A stretch of 64,000 bases of DNA, taken from assembly GCF_008329705.1 (NCBI RefSeq), contig NZ_VTSX01000008.1, positions 105,530 to 169,529 of the forward strand, written 5' to 3'. Below are positions 52,094 through 60,659 of the stretch, piece after piece; within the stretch, counting starts at the first letter, position 1, and each line of letters starts with the position of its first letter. The notes beneath the pieces are model-generated. The model did not search any database. It worked only from the letters and a program-made list of their open reading frames with translations, and was not told where the DNA came from. The stretch is from Chryseobacterium sp. SN22 (GTDB lineage: Bacteria > Bacteroidota > Bacteroidia > Flavobacteriales > Weeksellaceae). Position numbers and translations under genes: made by a program.

Positions 52094-52311
52094 AGTTACT
52101 TTTAATTCTATCTTAAATAAATCATTCTTTGTGTAATTTTTTAAATGGCAAACCTAACAAAGAATAAATCTCACCGGATATAAGAGAAACAAAGGCATTC
52201 TACTTAATTAAATAACACAAAGAATTCTCACTTTATATTCCTTATAAGCAGAATGCCTTAGCTTGAAAATCAAAAACAGAATATGTAAGAGTTTTTACAA
52301 CAAGCGAATCG
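52094..52311. other. Spacer with nested inverted repeats
   Basis: TTCTTTGTGT (52125-52134) pairs with ACACAAAGAA (52215-52224), and AAGGCATTCT (52192-52201) pairs with AGAATGCCTT (52250-52259). The arms overlap in order, so both hairpins cannot form at once. The convergent genes on each side end near these elements. No gene is visible. Confidence 0.55.
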
Positions 52312-53166
52312 TTAATTCTTATTCAGCCATGAGGTGATGAGGTGAGGATGGCTCTTTACCCACAGTTTTGCTGTTTTTTCCTTATCCTTGCTGTATTCCA
52401 TTTTCGTTAAGAGATCCGTCATGTCTGAATCCGTATAATGCATGTTGGAGAAGAATTTTACCAGTTCCGGATGGTCTTGGGCAAAGCTTTTCCGGCTATA
52501 GGTCCTGATCTGCTCTGCGTTACCGAATATTTTTTCCGGGTCTTCCAGGAATTTAAGCTTCATTTTCCCGAACATCCAGTGCGGCTGCCATCCGGATACG
52601 ACGATCCATTGTTTTTGGCGGATTGCATTCTGAAGCTCCGTAATCATGGCAATTGTGGAGGAATTTACCTGGCGGTAGCTCAGATGATAATCCTGAATGG
52701 CTTTGTCGGTAGCCGCTGTAATTCCGGCTCCTCTTTCGATCCCGATAATTCTGTAGTTGAACCAGTCTTTGTATCGGTTCAATTCTGCGATGGAACTTAC
52801 CGGAACATAATCCGGTACCACCAGTCCGATGCGCCCGGCATCGTAATTCGTTCCGATCGCTTTCAGATCAGGAAACCGGCTGACTTTTAAGGCGTGGGTG
52901 TAAGGCAGCCAGACACCCATGAAAAGATCGGTATCTTCATTGTTCATCGATGCCAGGATCATATCGGTAGAAGCTTTTTGGATGATCACATGATAGCCCT
53001 GTTCATCAAGGATGGCTTTGGCAACGTGCGTCATTGCAACATCTTCTGCCCAGCCGTCTACCATGCCGATGGTGATGTATTTTGAACTTTTTAACTGCTT
53101 ACAGGAAATCAGCATGTCTGTGATAACGGTTAAAAAAACGGGTATTAAATATCTTAAATGTTTCAT
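52312..53166 (-). CDS. proX: Glycine betaine/proline ABC transporter substrate-binding lipoprotein
   Basis: This 284-residue protein has a lipoprotein-type signal ending LISC and an OpuAC/ProX-like body: ITIGMVDGWAEDVAMT, DLFMGVWLPYTHALKV and VVSGWQPHWMF, where aromatic residues would cage the quaternary amine. It is the last gene of a three-gene operon; the permease stop lies 2 nt before its start. It delivers glycine betaine or proline to the permease for osmoprotection. Confidence 0.92.
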   Translation of the reverse strand: MKHLRYLIPVFLTVITDMLISCKQLKSSKYITIGMVDGWAEDVAMTHVAKAILDEQGYHVIIQKASTDMILASMNNEDTDLFMGVWLPYTHALKVSRFPDLKAIGTNYDAGRIGLVVPDYVPVSSIAELNRYKDWFNYRIIGIERGAGITAATDKAIQDYHLSYRQVNSSTIAMITELQNAIRQKQWIVVSGWQPHWMFGKMKLKFLEDPEKIFGNAEQIRTYSRKSFAQDHPELVKFFSNMHYTDSDMTDLLTKMEYSKDKEKTAKLWVKSHPHLITSWLNKN

Positions 53167-53167
53167 T

Positions 53168-53995
53168 TTACTTTTTTTTCTTTACAAATCCCTGGGTTAT
53201 ACGGTCGAGGATGATGGCCAGAATCACTACGGATAACCCGCTTTCAAATCCCAATCCGATATCCAGGTTGTTGATTCCTTCCAGTACTTTTTCACCCAGT
53301 CCGCCGGCGGCAATCATTCCGGCAATTACCACCATGGAAAGTGACAATAAGATGGTCTGGTTCACACCTGCCAGGATCGTCTGCATAGCCAGAGGAAGTT
53401 CGACTTTAAATAAAATCTGGCGGCTGGTGGCTCCGAAAGCCCTTGCGGCTTCCACAATATCTTTGGGAACCGAATCGATTCCCAGCGTCGTTAAACGTAC
53501 GGCAGGTGGCATGGCGAAAATAATCGTGGCAAAAGCACCGGGTACCTTACCGATGCTGAAGAACAGTACAGCCGGTATCAGGTAGACAAAGGCGGGCATT
53601 GTCTGCATCAGGTCGAGCATCGGACGGATCATCTTTGCTGCAAATTTATTTTTCGCTGCCCAGATTCCCAACGGAACCGAAAGAAGGAGCGCCGTAAGCG
53701 TAGCCACGAAAATAAGCGCTAATGTTTCCATGGTTTCTTTCCAGAATCCCATCAGGTAGATCAGCGTCAGTCCCCCGGCGGTCATAAGGGCCGTTCCTTT
53801 GCCGGATTTCCACCAGGCAAGTAAGGTAAAAAGGAGGATGATGAGGTAAAACGGCGTGTTGGTCAGCAGCCATTCGATTCCGAGAATGGAAGCATTGCCG
53901 ATGTGTTTAATGATGTCAAAAAATGGTTTGGCATTGTCGGTGAGCCAGTTGACGGCCGTTTCCACATATTGCCCTATATTTATAATTTTATGCAT
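53168..53995 (-). CDS. proW: Glycine betaine/proline ABC transporter permease
   Basis: This 275-residue membrane protein is of the ProW/OpuAB type, with about six to eight helices, the binding-protein-dependent transport motif (VEAARAFGATSRQILFKVELPLAMQTI, given here in parts EAARAFGAT and VELPLAM) and a conserved N-terminal TAVNWL. It transports glycine betaine or proline with the ATPase encoded immediately upstream (6 nt). Signs of co-translation with both neighbours are clear. Confidence 0.93.
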   Translation of the reverse strand: MHKIINIGQYVETAVNWLTDNAKPFFDIIKHIGNASILGIEWLLTNTPFYLIILLFTLLAWWKSGKGTALMTAGGLTLIYLMGFWKETMETLALIFVATLTALLLSVPLGIWAAKNKFAAKMIRPMLDLMQTMPAFVYLIPAVLFFSIGKVPGAFATIIFAMPPAVRLTTLGIDSVPKDIVEAARAFGATSRQILFKVELPLAMQTILAGVNQTILLSLSMVVIAGMIAAGGLGEKVLEGINNLDIGLGFESGLSVVILAIILDRITQGFVKKKK

Positions 53996-54001
53996 TTGAT
54001 T

Positions 54002-55252
54002 TTATTGATTGTTTGCAATTTCTTTTAATTCGATGATTTCTTCTTTGTTGAACCTTGTGGCTTCAATCACCAGCGACAGCTGCGTCACCAGCCCCAGGAA
54101 TTTATTGTTCCCATCCACCACGGCAATCGAGGATTTGCTTCCCGAAATCAGCGGCAGCATTTCTTCCACCGTTGCTTCCGGGAATACCGACGGGACATTG
54201 CTGTTGATTACCGATTCCACAGTAGGTTCTTTTTTTCCGGCGATCTGCAGGATGTCCTCCAGCTTTACAAATCCCAGGAAGGTGTTCTGGAAATCCACTA
54301 CGGGTAAGTTTTCCAGGCCGGTGACCCTCATTTTCCGCAGTGCGCCTTCCGGACCGTCTTTTTTAAAGCGTACCACGGTCGGCTTGTCAAACATCAGCGA
54401 TTTCGCCGTGATGATGCTTTTGCGGTCTACTTTTTCAACGAAGGCTTTCACGTAATCGCTGGCCGGATTGGTAAGAATGTCTTCCGCCGTCCCGATCTGT
54501 TCGATCACGCCGTCTTTCATAATCACGATACGGTCGCCGATTTTGATAGCTTCATCGAGGTCGTGGGTAATAAAAACGATGGTCTTCTGAAGCGTATCCT
54601 GCAGCTCTAGCATCTGGTCCTGCATTTCCGATTTGATCAGAGGGTCCAAAGCTGAAAAAGCCTCGTCCATCAGCAGGACTTCAGGATCGTTGGCCAATGC
54701 CCTTGCCAGGCCGACCCGTTGCTGCATCCCTCCGGACAGCTGTGAGGGGTATTGGTTTTCAAAACCGTTCAGTCCTACAATATCCAAAGCCGTCTGTGCT
54801 TTTTCCTCGCGGGAAACTTTGTCTTCACCGCGGATCTCCAGTCCGAAAGCAGCATTGCTCAGCACCGTATGGTGGGGCAGGAGGCCGAATTTCTGGAATA
54901 CCATGCTCATTTCCGTCCGCCGTACTTCCAGCAGGTCTTTGTTATTTTTCCCGGTGATGTTGTCATCGTTAATGTACACATTTCCCGAAGTCGGCTCGTT
55001 CAGCCGGTTCAGACAGCGTAAAAGGGTAGATTTACCGCTTCCAGACAATCCCATAATAACAAAAAATTCCCCTTCATAAATTTCAAAATTCGCTTTGTTG
55101 ATTCCGACGGTACAGCCGGTTTTTTCAAGTATTTCCTTTTTCGAAAAGCCTTTGTCGAGAAGCTCCAAGGCTTTTTCCTTGTTTTTGCCGAAGATAATTG
55201 TAAGATCTTCGACTTTAAGTTTTACTTTCTTTTTATTTTCAATTGTATTCAT
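54002..55252 (-). CDS. proV: Glycine betaine/proline ABC transporter ATP-binding protein with CBS domains
   Basis: This 416-residue ATPase has Walker A GLSGSGKST, signature LSGGMQQRVGLARAL, Walker B EVLLMDEAF and, after about residue 280, a tandem CBS domain region (MRVTGLENLPVVDFQNTFLGFV, SKSSIAVVDGNNKFLGLVTQ). In OpuA-type transporters CBS modules sense ionic strength or cyclic di-AMP to control uptake. It is the first gene of the operon; a possible -7 box lies about 320 nt upstream, giving an unusually long leader. Confidence 0.94.
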   Translation of the reverse strand: MNTIENKKKVKLKVEDLTIIFGKNKEKALELLDKGFSKKEILEKTGCTVGINKANFEIYEGEFFVIMGLSGSGKSTLLRCLNRLNEPTSGNVYINDDNITGKNNKDLLEVRRTEMSMVFQKFGLLPHHTVLSNAAFGLEIRGEDKVSREEKAQTALDIVGLNGFENQYPSQLSGGMQQRVGLARALANDPEVLLMDEAFSALDPLIKSEMQDQMLELQDTLQKTIVFITHDLDEAIKIGDRIVIMKDGVIEQIGTAEDILTNPASDYVKAFVEKVDRKSIITAKSLMFDKPTVVRFKKDGPEGALRKMRVTGLENLPVVDFQNTFLGFVKLEDILQIAGKKEPTVESVINSNVPSVFPEATVEEMLPLISGSKSSIAVVDGNNKFLGLVTQLSLVIEATRFNKEEIIELKEIANNQ

Positions 55253-55571
55253 ATCAGATGTTTTGTATTTAACATAGATTTAAACGCTCAAATTAAACGT
55301 TTAACCTATTGTAAAATTTTAGCTGTTGAATAGCATCCCATGAAAGGTTGATGATGACCTTAATGCAAATGACGATATAAAGCGTGATGCTTATATACGG
55401 TTGCAGGTTTTACTTCTTAAAAGAAGATCAGAAAAGAAAATTTTCTTTTAAACAGATGTTCATTATTCCTTAAAATAATGATCAGATAGATGTGCTACAC
55501 AACTGGAATTTCTACATTTTGACAAAATGCAGGCCAATATAAAAACAGTGCTTTGTTAATTATTGACTCTG

Positions 55572-55579
55572 CAAATTTA
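55572..55579 (-). promoter_or_regulatory. Possible -7 box of the proVWX operon
   Basis: The minus strand reads TAAATTTG. If used, the operon leader would be about 320 nt long. No -33 TTG is seen and no closer box was found upstream of 55252. Confidence 0.3.
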
Positions 55580-55770
55580 AGAAATTTATATTAAATGGAT
55601 TTTTTAAAATATAAGTAATTGATTTTTAATGATTTGTGAAATTAGCGAATTGCTGTCCGAATAATGATAAATGAGAGATATAAAATAGTTTGCTTTTGAT
55701 TTTACTAAATCAGTATAGCTTTTAACTTTATGCAGCTTGTAATTTTATTCCGAAAGACATTCTGTCTTTT

Positions 55771-55928
55771 TTAATGCAAAGTTTTTATTTTTCTCACGCA
55801 TAATTTAAGGGAGCAAAGAGTAAATCAGCAGGCTGATTTGATGAAGCTGTAGGTTCGCTTCGCGCGGCAGATTTATTTGCTTTGTCTTCTTAAATTAAAC
55901 GCAATGATCATTGATCTTTGCGTTTAAT
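55771..55928. repeat. MITE-like dispersed repeat, copy A
   Basis: The element begins TTAATGCAAAG and ends CTTTGCGTTTAA, an imperfect terminal inverted repeat. Inside are CACGCATAATTTAAGGGAGC, AAATCAGC..GCTGATTT and CTTCGCGCGGCAG. Copy B at 57353-57547 matches most of it in the same orientation. There is no ORF inside. Confidence 0.75.
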
Positions 55929-55986
55929 ATATTTTTTCAATCTCTACTCTATTTAAATAAGTCTGATGTAGGACAAGTATAAATAG

Positions 55987-56075
55987 GAACGGGTTAAAAC
56001 CCGTTCTAATATAAATTATTTAAATCGGCTTTAGCCGAATCCTATTTACAATAATGACATCGGGCTAAAGCCCGA
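55987..56075. repeat. Cluster of three short REP-like palindromes
   Basis: Three hairpins follow one another: GAACGGGTT/AACCCGTTC (55987-56006), TCGGCT/AGCCGA (56025-56038) and TCGGGCT/AGCCCGA (56060-56075), each with a 2-nt loop. Confidence 0.75.
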
Positions 56076-56151
56076 CGCTATTGAATATCATATTTTTAAC
56101 TGAAAATTATTTCGGTTTAAGGGTAAATGGCGAGCCATTTAGTTATTATTC

Positions 56152-56517
56152 TTACTTCAGCAACACCGCCACCATCCCCAGAATAGCGGGTAAAGCCTGC
56201 ACAAAAAAAATTTTCTTTGTGGCGGAAATACCTCCGTAAATTCCGGCCCCAGCTACGCAACCGAGAAAAAATAGGGCCACATTCGTCTGCCATTCCGGAT
56301 CTTTGATCAGCAGGGACCAGATTAAACCGGCTGCGAGGAAGCCGTTGTACAGTCCCTGATTGGCGGCCAGGCCTTTTGTGGGTTTAAACAATTCTGCCGG
56401 AAGGGCATTCTTGAAAACTTCTTTTCCTTTGGTTTCCCAGGCAAACATTTCCATCCACAGGATGTAAAGATGTTCAAGCGCAACGGCAGCGATTAGGATT
56501 TTGGCTATTATTTCCAT
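56152..56517 (-). CDS. DUF1304 membrane protein
   Basis: Starting at 56517 (MEIIAKILIAAVALEHLYI) the protein has 121 residues and four hydrophobic segments. It matches the DUF1304 family, with EHLYILWMEMFAWET, the NQGLYNGFLAAGLIW segment and GIYGGISATKKIFFVQALPAILGM near the end. Its function is unknown. It is divergent from the Crp/Fnr regulator gene, so that regulator may control it. The longer start at 56559 would add a polar tail. Confidence 0.88.
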   Translation of the reverse strand: MEIIAKILIAAVALEHLYILWMEMFAWETKGKEVFKNALPAELFKPTKGLAANQGLYNGFLAAGLIWSLLIKDPEWQTNVALFFLGCVAGAGIYGGISATKKIFFVQALPAILGMVAVLLK

Positions 56518-56750
56518 TTTACTTTTAACGTGCTTATTTATATTAATCACAAAAGACAATACTGTTGGGTATTAAAGGTAATTATTTATGCTCATAAGTC
56601 CATAAAAGTTTTAAAAAATCTTTGATTTTATCTACATTCCCATTCACTTTTAAATATTCAATTTTACCATCTGCCGTTGATGGAATGATTTTGTTTAAAT
56701 CGATTGGGGTAAAGGTAAAATTAAGTAAGTTTGGTGATATAATTTTAGTC

Positions 56751-57323
56751 ATGGAAGCATTCAGGGCACATCTGGAAAAGTTGATCAGTATTGATGAGGA
56801 GGAATTAGGTTTCGTTTTTTCTTATTTCCGGGTGCTGGAAATGAAGAAAAAGCAGAATCTGCTGTCCGAAGGGGAAATTTGCCGGTCGATGTTCTTTGTG
56901 GTGAAAGGCTGCCTGAGGAAATTTTTCATCAATGAAAAAGGCATTGAGCAGACTACCGAATTTGCCATTGAAAACTGGTGGATTACCGATACTTTTGCTT
57001 ACGAAAGACAGTCGAAAACGGATTTCGGGATCCAGGCTGTGGAGCGGTCTGTGGTTCTGGCTATTGATTTTCATGCCCGGGAAAAGCTGCTGGAAAAGCA
57101 TCCGGTGATGGAACGGTATTTCAGGATGGTCTATCAGCGGTCTTCGGCTGCTGCAGAACGGAGGATCCGGTATCTTTATGAATTATCCAAAGAAGAATCC
57201 TATATCCAGTTCAGCACCCTATATCCGTGGTTTATTCAGCGGATCCCGCAGTATCTGGTGGCCTCCTTTCTGGGATTCACCCCGGAATATCTGAGTGAAA
57301 TTAGAGCGAAACTGCGTCCCTGA
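56751..57323 (+). CDS. Crp/Fnr-family transcriptional regulator
   Basis: Starting at 56751 (MEAFRAHLEKLISIDEEELG) the protein has 190 residues. It has a cyclic-nucleotide-binding-like N-terminal domain (LLSEGEICRSMFFVVKGCLRKFF) and a C-terminal winged-helix region (IPQYLVASFLGFTPEYLSEIRAKLR). There are no Fnr-type cysteines for an iron-sulfur cluster. The ATG at 56622 would add an AT-rich extension without family match. It is divergent from the DUF1304 gene and followed by an AhpD-like gene. Confidence 0.88.
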   Translation: MEAFRAHLEKLISIDEEELGFVFSYFRVLEMKKKQNLLSEGEICRSMFFVVKGCLRKFFINEKGIEQTTEFAIENWWITDTFAYERQSKTDFGIQAVERSVVLAIDFHAREKLLEKHPVMERYFRMVYQRSSAAAERRIRYLYELSKEESYIQFSTLYPWFIQRIPQYLVASFLGFTPEYLSEIRAKLRP

Positions 57324-57711
57324 AACTAAAATCGGTATTGCTGAAAGATTTTTCAACACAAAGTTTTCATTTTCTTGACGCATAATTCAAGGGAGCAAAG
57401 AAGAATCAGCAAGCTGATTTGAAAAAGCGTGCTTTTTATCCATGCGTTCTAAAAAGGATGTATGGTAACAGCAGCTTCGCGCAGCAAATTTATTTGCCCT
57501 TGCTTACTTTAAAATATGCGCAATAATCATCAATCTTTGCGTTAATTGTAAAGCAGCATTAATGTAATGCATACAGAATATGACACCATGAAACTCCTCG
57601 CACCTTGCGGCTTCCAACATCAACTTTGTAAAAATTCATTTCTTAAACCCGTTTAAGATTTTTATCATCTGCAAGCAGGAACTTTGCCTCAGAACTTTTA
57701 AACAAAATAAA
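57324..57711. other. Spacer holding the second MITE-like repeat
   Basis: The MITE-like copy B (57353-57547) fills half of this stretch. The remainder before the AhpD-like gene has no clear TAnnTTTG box. Confidence 0.6.
57353..57547. repeat. MITE-like dispersed repeat, copy B
   Basis: The copy starts TTTCAACACAAAG, shares GACGCATAATTCAAGGGAGC, AATCAGCAAGCTGATT and GCAGCTTCGCGCAGC with copy A, and ends CTTTGCGTTAA. It carries an extra internal segment of about 40 nt. The orientation is the same as copy A. Confidence 0.75.
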
Positions 57712-58155
57712 ATGAGTACAAGATTCAACATGGCAACTGTTAATGCCGCCGCTTATCAGGCCGGAATAGGAATGGAAAAAGCCCTTCAGAACAGCTTTTT
57801 AACCCCTATCCAGAAAGAACTGATCAAGATCAGGGCTTCGCAGATCAACGGTTGTGCCTTCTGTCTGGACATGCACACCAAGGATGCCCTGAAATACGGC
57901 GAGACCCTACAGCGGATTTTCCTGCTGAATGCCTGGAAAGACGCCCGTGAACTGTATACTCTGGAAGAGCAGGTCATACTGGCCATTGCCGAAGAAGTTA
58001 CCCTGATCAGCCAGAAAGGACTTTCAGAAGAAGTGTATCAGAAGGCGAAGCAGATCTTCAACGAAACCCAGATTGCGGATATCATTATGGCAGCAGTTAC
58101 GATCAATATGTGGAACCGGATTGCGATTTCCACCCACATGCCAATTGGGAACTGA
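57712..58155 (+). CDS. AhpD-like carboxymuconolactone decarboxylase family protein
   Basis: This 147-residue protein is of the CMD/AhpD family, with the peroxidase motif CAFCLDMH (C48, C51, H55). Family members act as alkylhydroperoxidases that cycle a CxxC disulfide. MSTRFNMATVN and TLEEQVILAIAEEVTL are also typical. It follows the Crp/Fnr gene and a repeat on the same strand, 389 nt away, so independent expression is likely. The reductant partner is unknown. Confidence 0.9.
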   Translation: MSTRFNMATVNAAAYQAGIGMEKALQNSFLTPIQKELIKIRASQINGCAFCLDMHTKDALKYGETLQRIFLLNAWKDARELYTLEEQVILAIAEEVTLISQKGLSEEVYQKAKQIFNETQIADIIMAAVTINMWNRIAISTHMPIGN

Positions 58156-58204
58156 GGTAGACGTAGAGGTAAGATAAAGATTTCTTAACGTAAAAGTAAA
58201 GTTA

Positions 58205-58240
58205 TTAAAAAGCGCTTCCCGGTATGAGAAGCGCTTTGTT
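58205..58240. terminator. Bidirectional terminator between AhpD-like and PPC genes
   Basis: A perfect 10-bp stem AAAGCGCTTC/GAAGCGCTTT (58209-58218, 58228-58237) flanked by A and T runs sits right at the stop of the minus-strand gene. Confidence 0.85.
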
Positions 58241-58748
58241 ATTTCTTGCAGTTGAGCTGAAGGACATTGGCATTCAGCGGCTGTTCTATTTTCCGTTCCA
58301 GCTTTTGGTCGTTGACCGTTACATAAATTTCTATCGATCCGGTGCCGACATGAAGCGAAAGGATATGGCCTCCGTAGGCATTGAATTGATCATCGGCAGC
58401 GATTCCATGAACGTGGATGGACGGCCCTCTTTCATTCCATGCAATCGATCCGGTCAGACTTCCCATTTCCACTTTACTGAAGGTTTTCGGGTTGAACTTT
58501 TTAGCCTGAAAATCATAAAATCCGAAAGTTACATCCGAGGCAAAACCGATTCCCGTGAAACTGGCCGAAAGGATATTTTCTGTTTTTGCCATGTTTTCAA
58601 TATGAGCCAGCACATCATCGCCCTGCCGGAGCACCATCAGGTAGCCGGTCGGGGTTTTGATGTAACGGCACTGATCTTTCTGTTGTGCGTCAATGGTATT
58701 CATCAATACAAAAATTAAAACGGTTATAATATTCTTCAATATATTCAT
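58239..58748 (-). CDS. Secreted PPC/DUF296-domain protein
   Basis: This 169-residue protein has a signal peptide (ending NTIDA) and a PPC (PCC/DUF296) domain with YLMVLRQGDDVLAHIENMA and the probable metal site H112-x-H114 with H128 in the pattern HVHGIAADDQFNAYGGH. In plants and many bacteria this domain is found with DNA-binding AT-hooks, but here an export signal implies a periplasmic or outer-membrane location. No partner gene is adjacent. Its role is not known. Confidence 0.85.
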   Translation of the reverse strand: MNILKNIITVLIFVLMNTIDAQQKDQCRYIKTPTGYLMVLRQGDDVLAHIENMAKTENILSASFTGIGFASDVTFGFYDFQAKKFNPKTFSKVEMGSLTGSIAWNERGPSIHVHGIAADDQFNAYGGHILSLHVGTGSIEIYVTVNDQKLERKIEQPLNANVLQLNCKK

Positions 58749-58827
58749 ATTCAGCTTGTTTTAATGGTATATGAAATTTTCGAACCAAAATAAATCTTTA
58801 CATCATCATTTCCCAGCGGTTTTGCCG

Positions 58828-59115
58828 TCAGATAATCTGTGTTAAATAAATCTGTGGCTGTTCCTGCAGCTTTTCATCAATCAGCTCTCCGAAGGCCCTG
58901 ATGTAAGGTTGCTCATTGTGTTTGGCCAGGCCTTCAGCACTTTTCCAGATCTCGTAGAACACAAACTGGTTGCGGTCCTCAATTCCCTGATGGAGCGTAT
59001 ATTGTTCATTGGCTTCTTCCTGGAGGGTTTCTCTGACCATATTTTGAAGTGTTTCCAGAACTTCTTCGTGATGTTCTTCTTTTGCCTTAATAACGGCGGT
59101 GAGGTAGATTTTCAT
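58828..59115 (-). CDS. Antibiotic biosynthesis monooxygenase (ABM) domain protein
   Basis: This 95-residue single-domain protein fits the ABM/quinol monooxygenase group: VIKAKEEHHEEVLETLQNMV, ANEQYTLHQGIED and FVFYEIWKSAEGLAKHNEQPYI. Members oxidise quinols or degrade haem without extra cofactors. It is the last gene of a minus-strand operon with an SDR and MdaB-like quinone reductase, only 3 nt after the SDR gene, so a quinone-related role is likely. Confidence 0.88.
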   Translation of the reverse strand: MKIYLTAVIKAKEEHHEEVLETLQNMVRETLQEEANEQYTLHQGIEDRNQFVFYEIWKSAEGLAKHNEQPYIRAFGELIDEKLQEQPQIYLTQII

Positions 59116-59118
59116 AAT

Positions 59119-60003
59119 TTAAATAGAGTGTTCGATCGATTGATGTTGGGGTTTCCATTGCAGTTCCGCTCTGGCTTTGTCTGAACTGCAAAGGCTGTTG
59201 GAAGCAAAACCGAAATAGCCTCCCGCAGGGCCGAAGGTATCCACCGCTTCCTGAACAGTTACCGATCGGGCAGGCTCCAGGCTGTAACGGTCGCTTATTT
59301 TTTCTGCCAGGTTTCTTATCGTTGAAGCGCCGTTTTCTGCATAATACAGAGCTCCGGCTTTGGCTTGTTCCAGCGCGAGAACGTATAAATCGGCCAGGTC
59401 TTCAATGTGTATATTCGACCAGATATTTTCCCCTTTCCCGAAGTAAGCGCCGAATCCTTTTTTTTTCGAGAAACGGATCAGGGCCGGAAGCTGAATGCTG
59501 TCTTTTTTCAGCCCCAGGCCTTCTCCGTATACCATCGTAGGGACAATAACGATGCTTCTGATGTTCTTTTGGGCAGACCGGAGGATATGCTGGTTGATAA
59601 GAACCCGGGAAGCCATTTCCAGTCTCGGCTGCAATGGAAAATCTTCCGTAAATACAAAATCATTTCTTTCTCCATTTTCCTTTCCTCCGAAAATGGCTGA
59701 GCCGGAGGTGAAAATAAAAGTCTTTCCGGTTCCTTCCAAAGCATTGACAATACTGTCTGCCGCGTAAGCGTCATCTGCAGAATCGGCATTATGGATAACA
59801 GCATTCACCCCGGAAATTGCTTTTTGCAAAACCGATTCATCATGAATGCTTCCTGTAATGGTTTCAATTCCGGCTGCATTCAGTTCCTTAGTATGGATCT
59901 CATTACGCACCAGACCGATTACCGTGTATTTTTTATCCAGTAGCTTTTGGGCTATGGTTCCGCCGATATATCCGGTGATTCCCGTAATTAATATCTTTTT
60001 CAT
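59119..60003 (-). CDS. NAD(P)-dependent epimerase/dehydratase-type SDR
   Basis: Starting at 60003 (MKKILITGITGYIGG) the protein has 294 residues. It has the nucleotide-binding motif TGITGYIG at the N terminus, and VPTMVYGEGLGLKK in the middle. The SDR catalytic YxxxK is not clear: the usual tyrosine position is less obvious. It belongs to the extended/atypical SDR group. It sits between mdaB (upstream, stop at 60008) and the ABM gene, 3 nt away, in one operon. A longer start at 60015 would overlap mdaB by 8 nt. Confidence 0.83.
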   Translation of the reverse strand: MKKILITGITGYIGGTIAQKLLDKKYTVIGLVRNEIHTKELNAAGIETITGSIHDESVLQKAISGVNAVIHNADSADDAYAADSIVNALEGTGKTFIFTSGSAIFGGKENGERNDFVFTEDFPLQPRLEMASRVLINQHILRSAQKNIRSIVIVPTMVYGEGLGLKKDSIQLPALIRFSKKKGFGAYFGKGENIWSNIHIEDLADLYVLALEQAKAGALYYAENGASTIRNLAEKISDRYSLEPARSVTVQEAVDTFGPAGGYFGFASNSLCSSDKARAELQWKPQHQSIEHSI

Positions 60004-60007
60004 CCCG

Positions 60008-60622
60008 TTAGGCAAAATGAGGTTTCAGTTCTTTTCCAAATACCGCGGTAAGATGGTCCCGGTACCGTTTCATGTCACGCTCTACATCCGCATTTTTTTC
60101 CACATCATGAAAATGGAAGCTGTCCAGCTTTTCCAGGGATACGAACGCATTCATCCTGTGGAACCCGAATAGCGGCCCTTCGTCTACACTTGTTTGATTG
60201 AAAAACTCTCCGGGAAGGGTAAAGGCCGTTTCAGGAGCATTCCAGCTGGTGGTCACCATGTATTTTCTTCCGCCGAGCATCCCGCCGGTTCCGTAATTGA
60301 TTTCAGGATTTTCGGAAGTCCTGCCGTCGCTCATATAAATTCCCTTAGCGTGGCCTGCCGTGAAAACTTCGTCGATGTATTTCTTCAATCCGTTAGGCAG
60401 CTGGAACCACCAGATCGGGGTATGGTAAATGATATAGTCTGCCCACACGAACTTGTTTACTTCTTCGTCTTTGTCATAGCCCTGATCGACATAAGTAATC
60501 CGTATTTCTACATTTCCGAAATTTTTTAATATTTCCAGGGTATTCTCCGTAACCGTTTCGTTGTATTTTCCTCCGGAATGCCCGAAGTTCTGTCCTCCAT
60601 TGATAATCAATACTTTTTTCAT
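60008..60622 (-). CDS. mdaB: MdaB-type NAD(P)H:quinone oxidoreductase
   Basis: This 204-residue flavodoxin-fold protein resembles MdaB: LIINGGQNFGHSGGKYN, TPIWWFQLPNGLKKYIDEVFTAG and YGTGGMLGGRKYMVTTSWN. It carries out two-electron reduction of quinones using NADPH with bound FAD, limiting redox cycling. It is the first gene of an operon divergent from a LysR-type regulator at 60846, which is the likely controller. Confidence 0.92.
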   Translation of the reverse strand: MKKVLIINGGQNFGHSGGKYNETVTENTLEILKNFGNVEIRITYVDQGYDKDEEVNKFVWADYIIYHTPIWWFQLPNGLKKYIDEVFTAGHAKGIYMSDGRTSENPEINYGTGGMLGGRKYMVTTSWNAPETAFTLPGEFFNQTSVDEGPLFGFHRMNAFVSLEKLDSFHFHDVEKNADVERDMKRYRDHLTAVFGKELKPHFA

Positions 60623-60651
60623 TGTTCTATGATGGTTTAAATTTTACCGGA

Positions 60652-60659
60652 CAAAGGTA
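60652..60659 (-). promoter_or_regulatory. -7 box of the mdaB operon
   Basis: The minus strand reads TACCTTTG, 29 nt before the ATG at 60622. Confidence 0.6.

Larger units (their letters stand above)
55253..56151. other. Large repeat-bearing spacer upstream of proV
   Basis: This 900-nt AT-rich region holds a possible long proV leader (55253-55571), a MITE-like repeat (55771-55928), and three short palindromes (55987-56075). No gene is visible. Confidence 0.65.
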
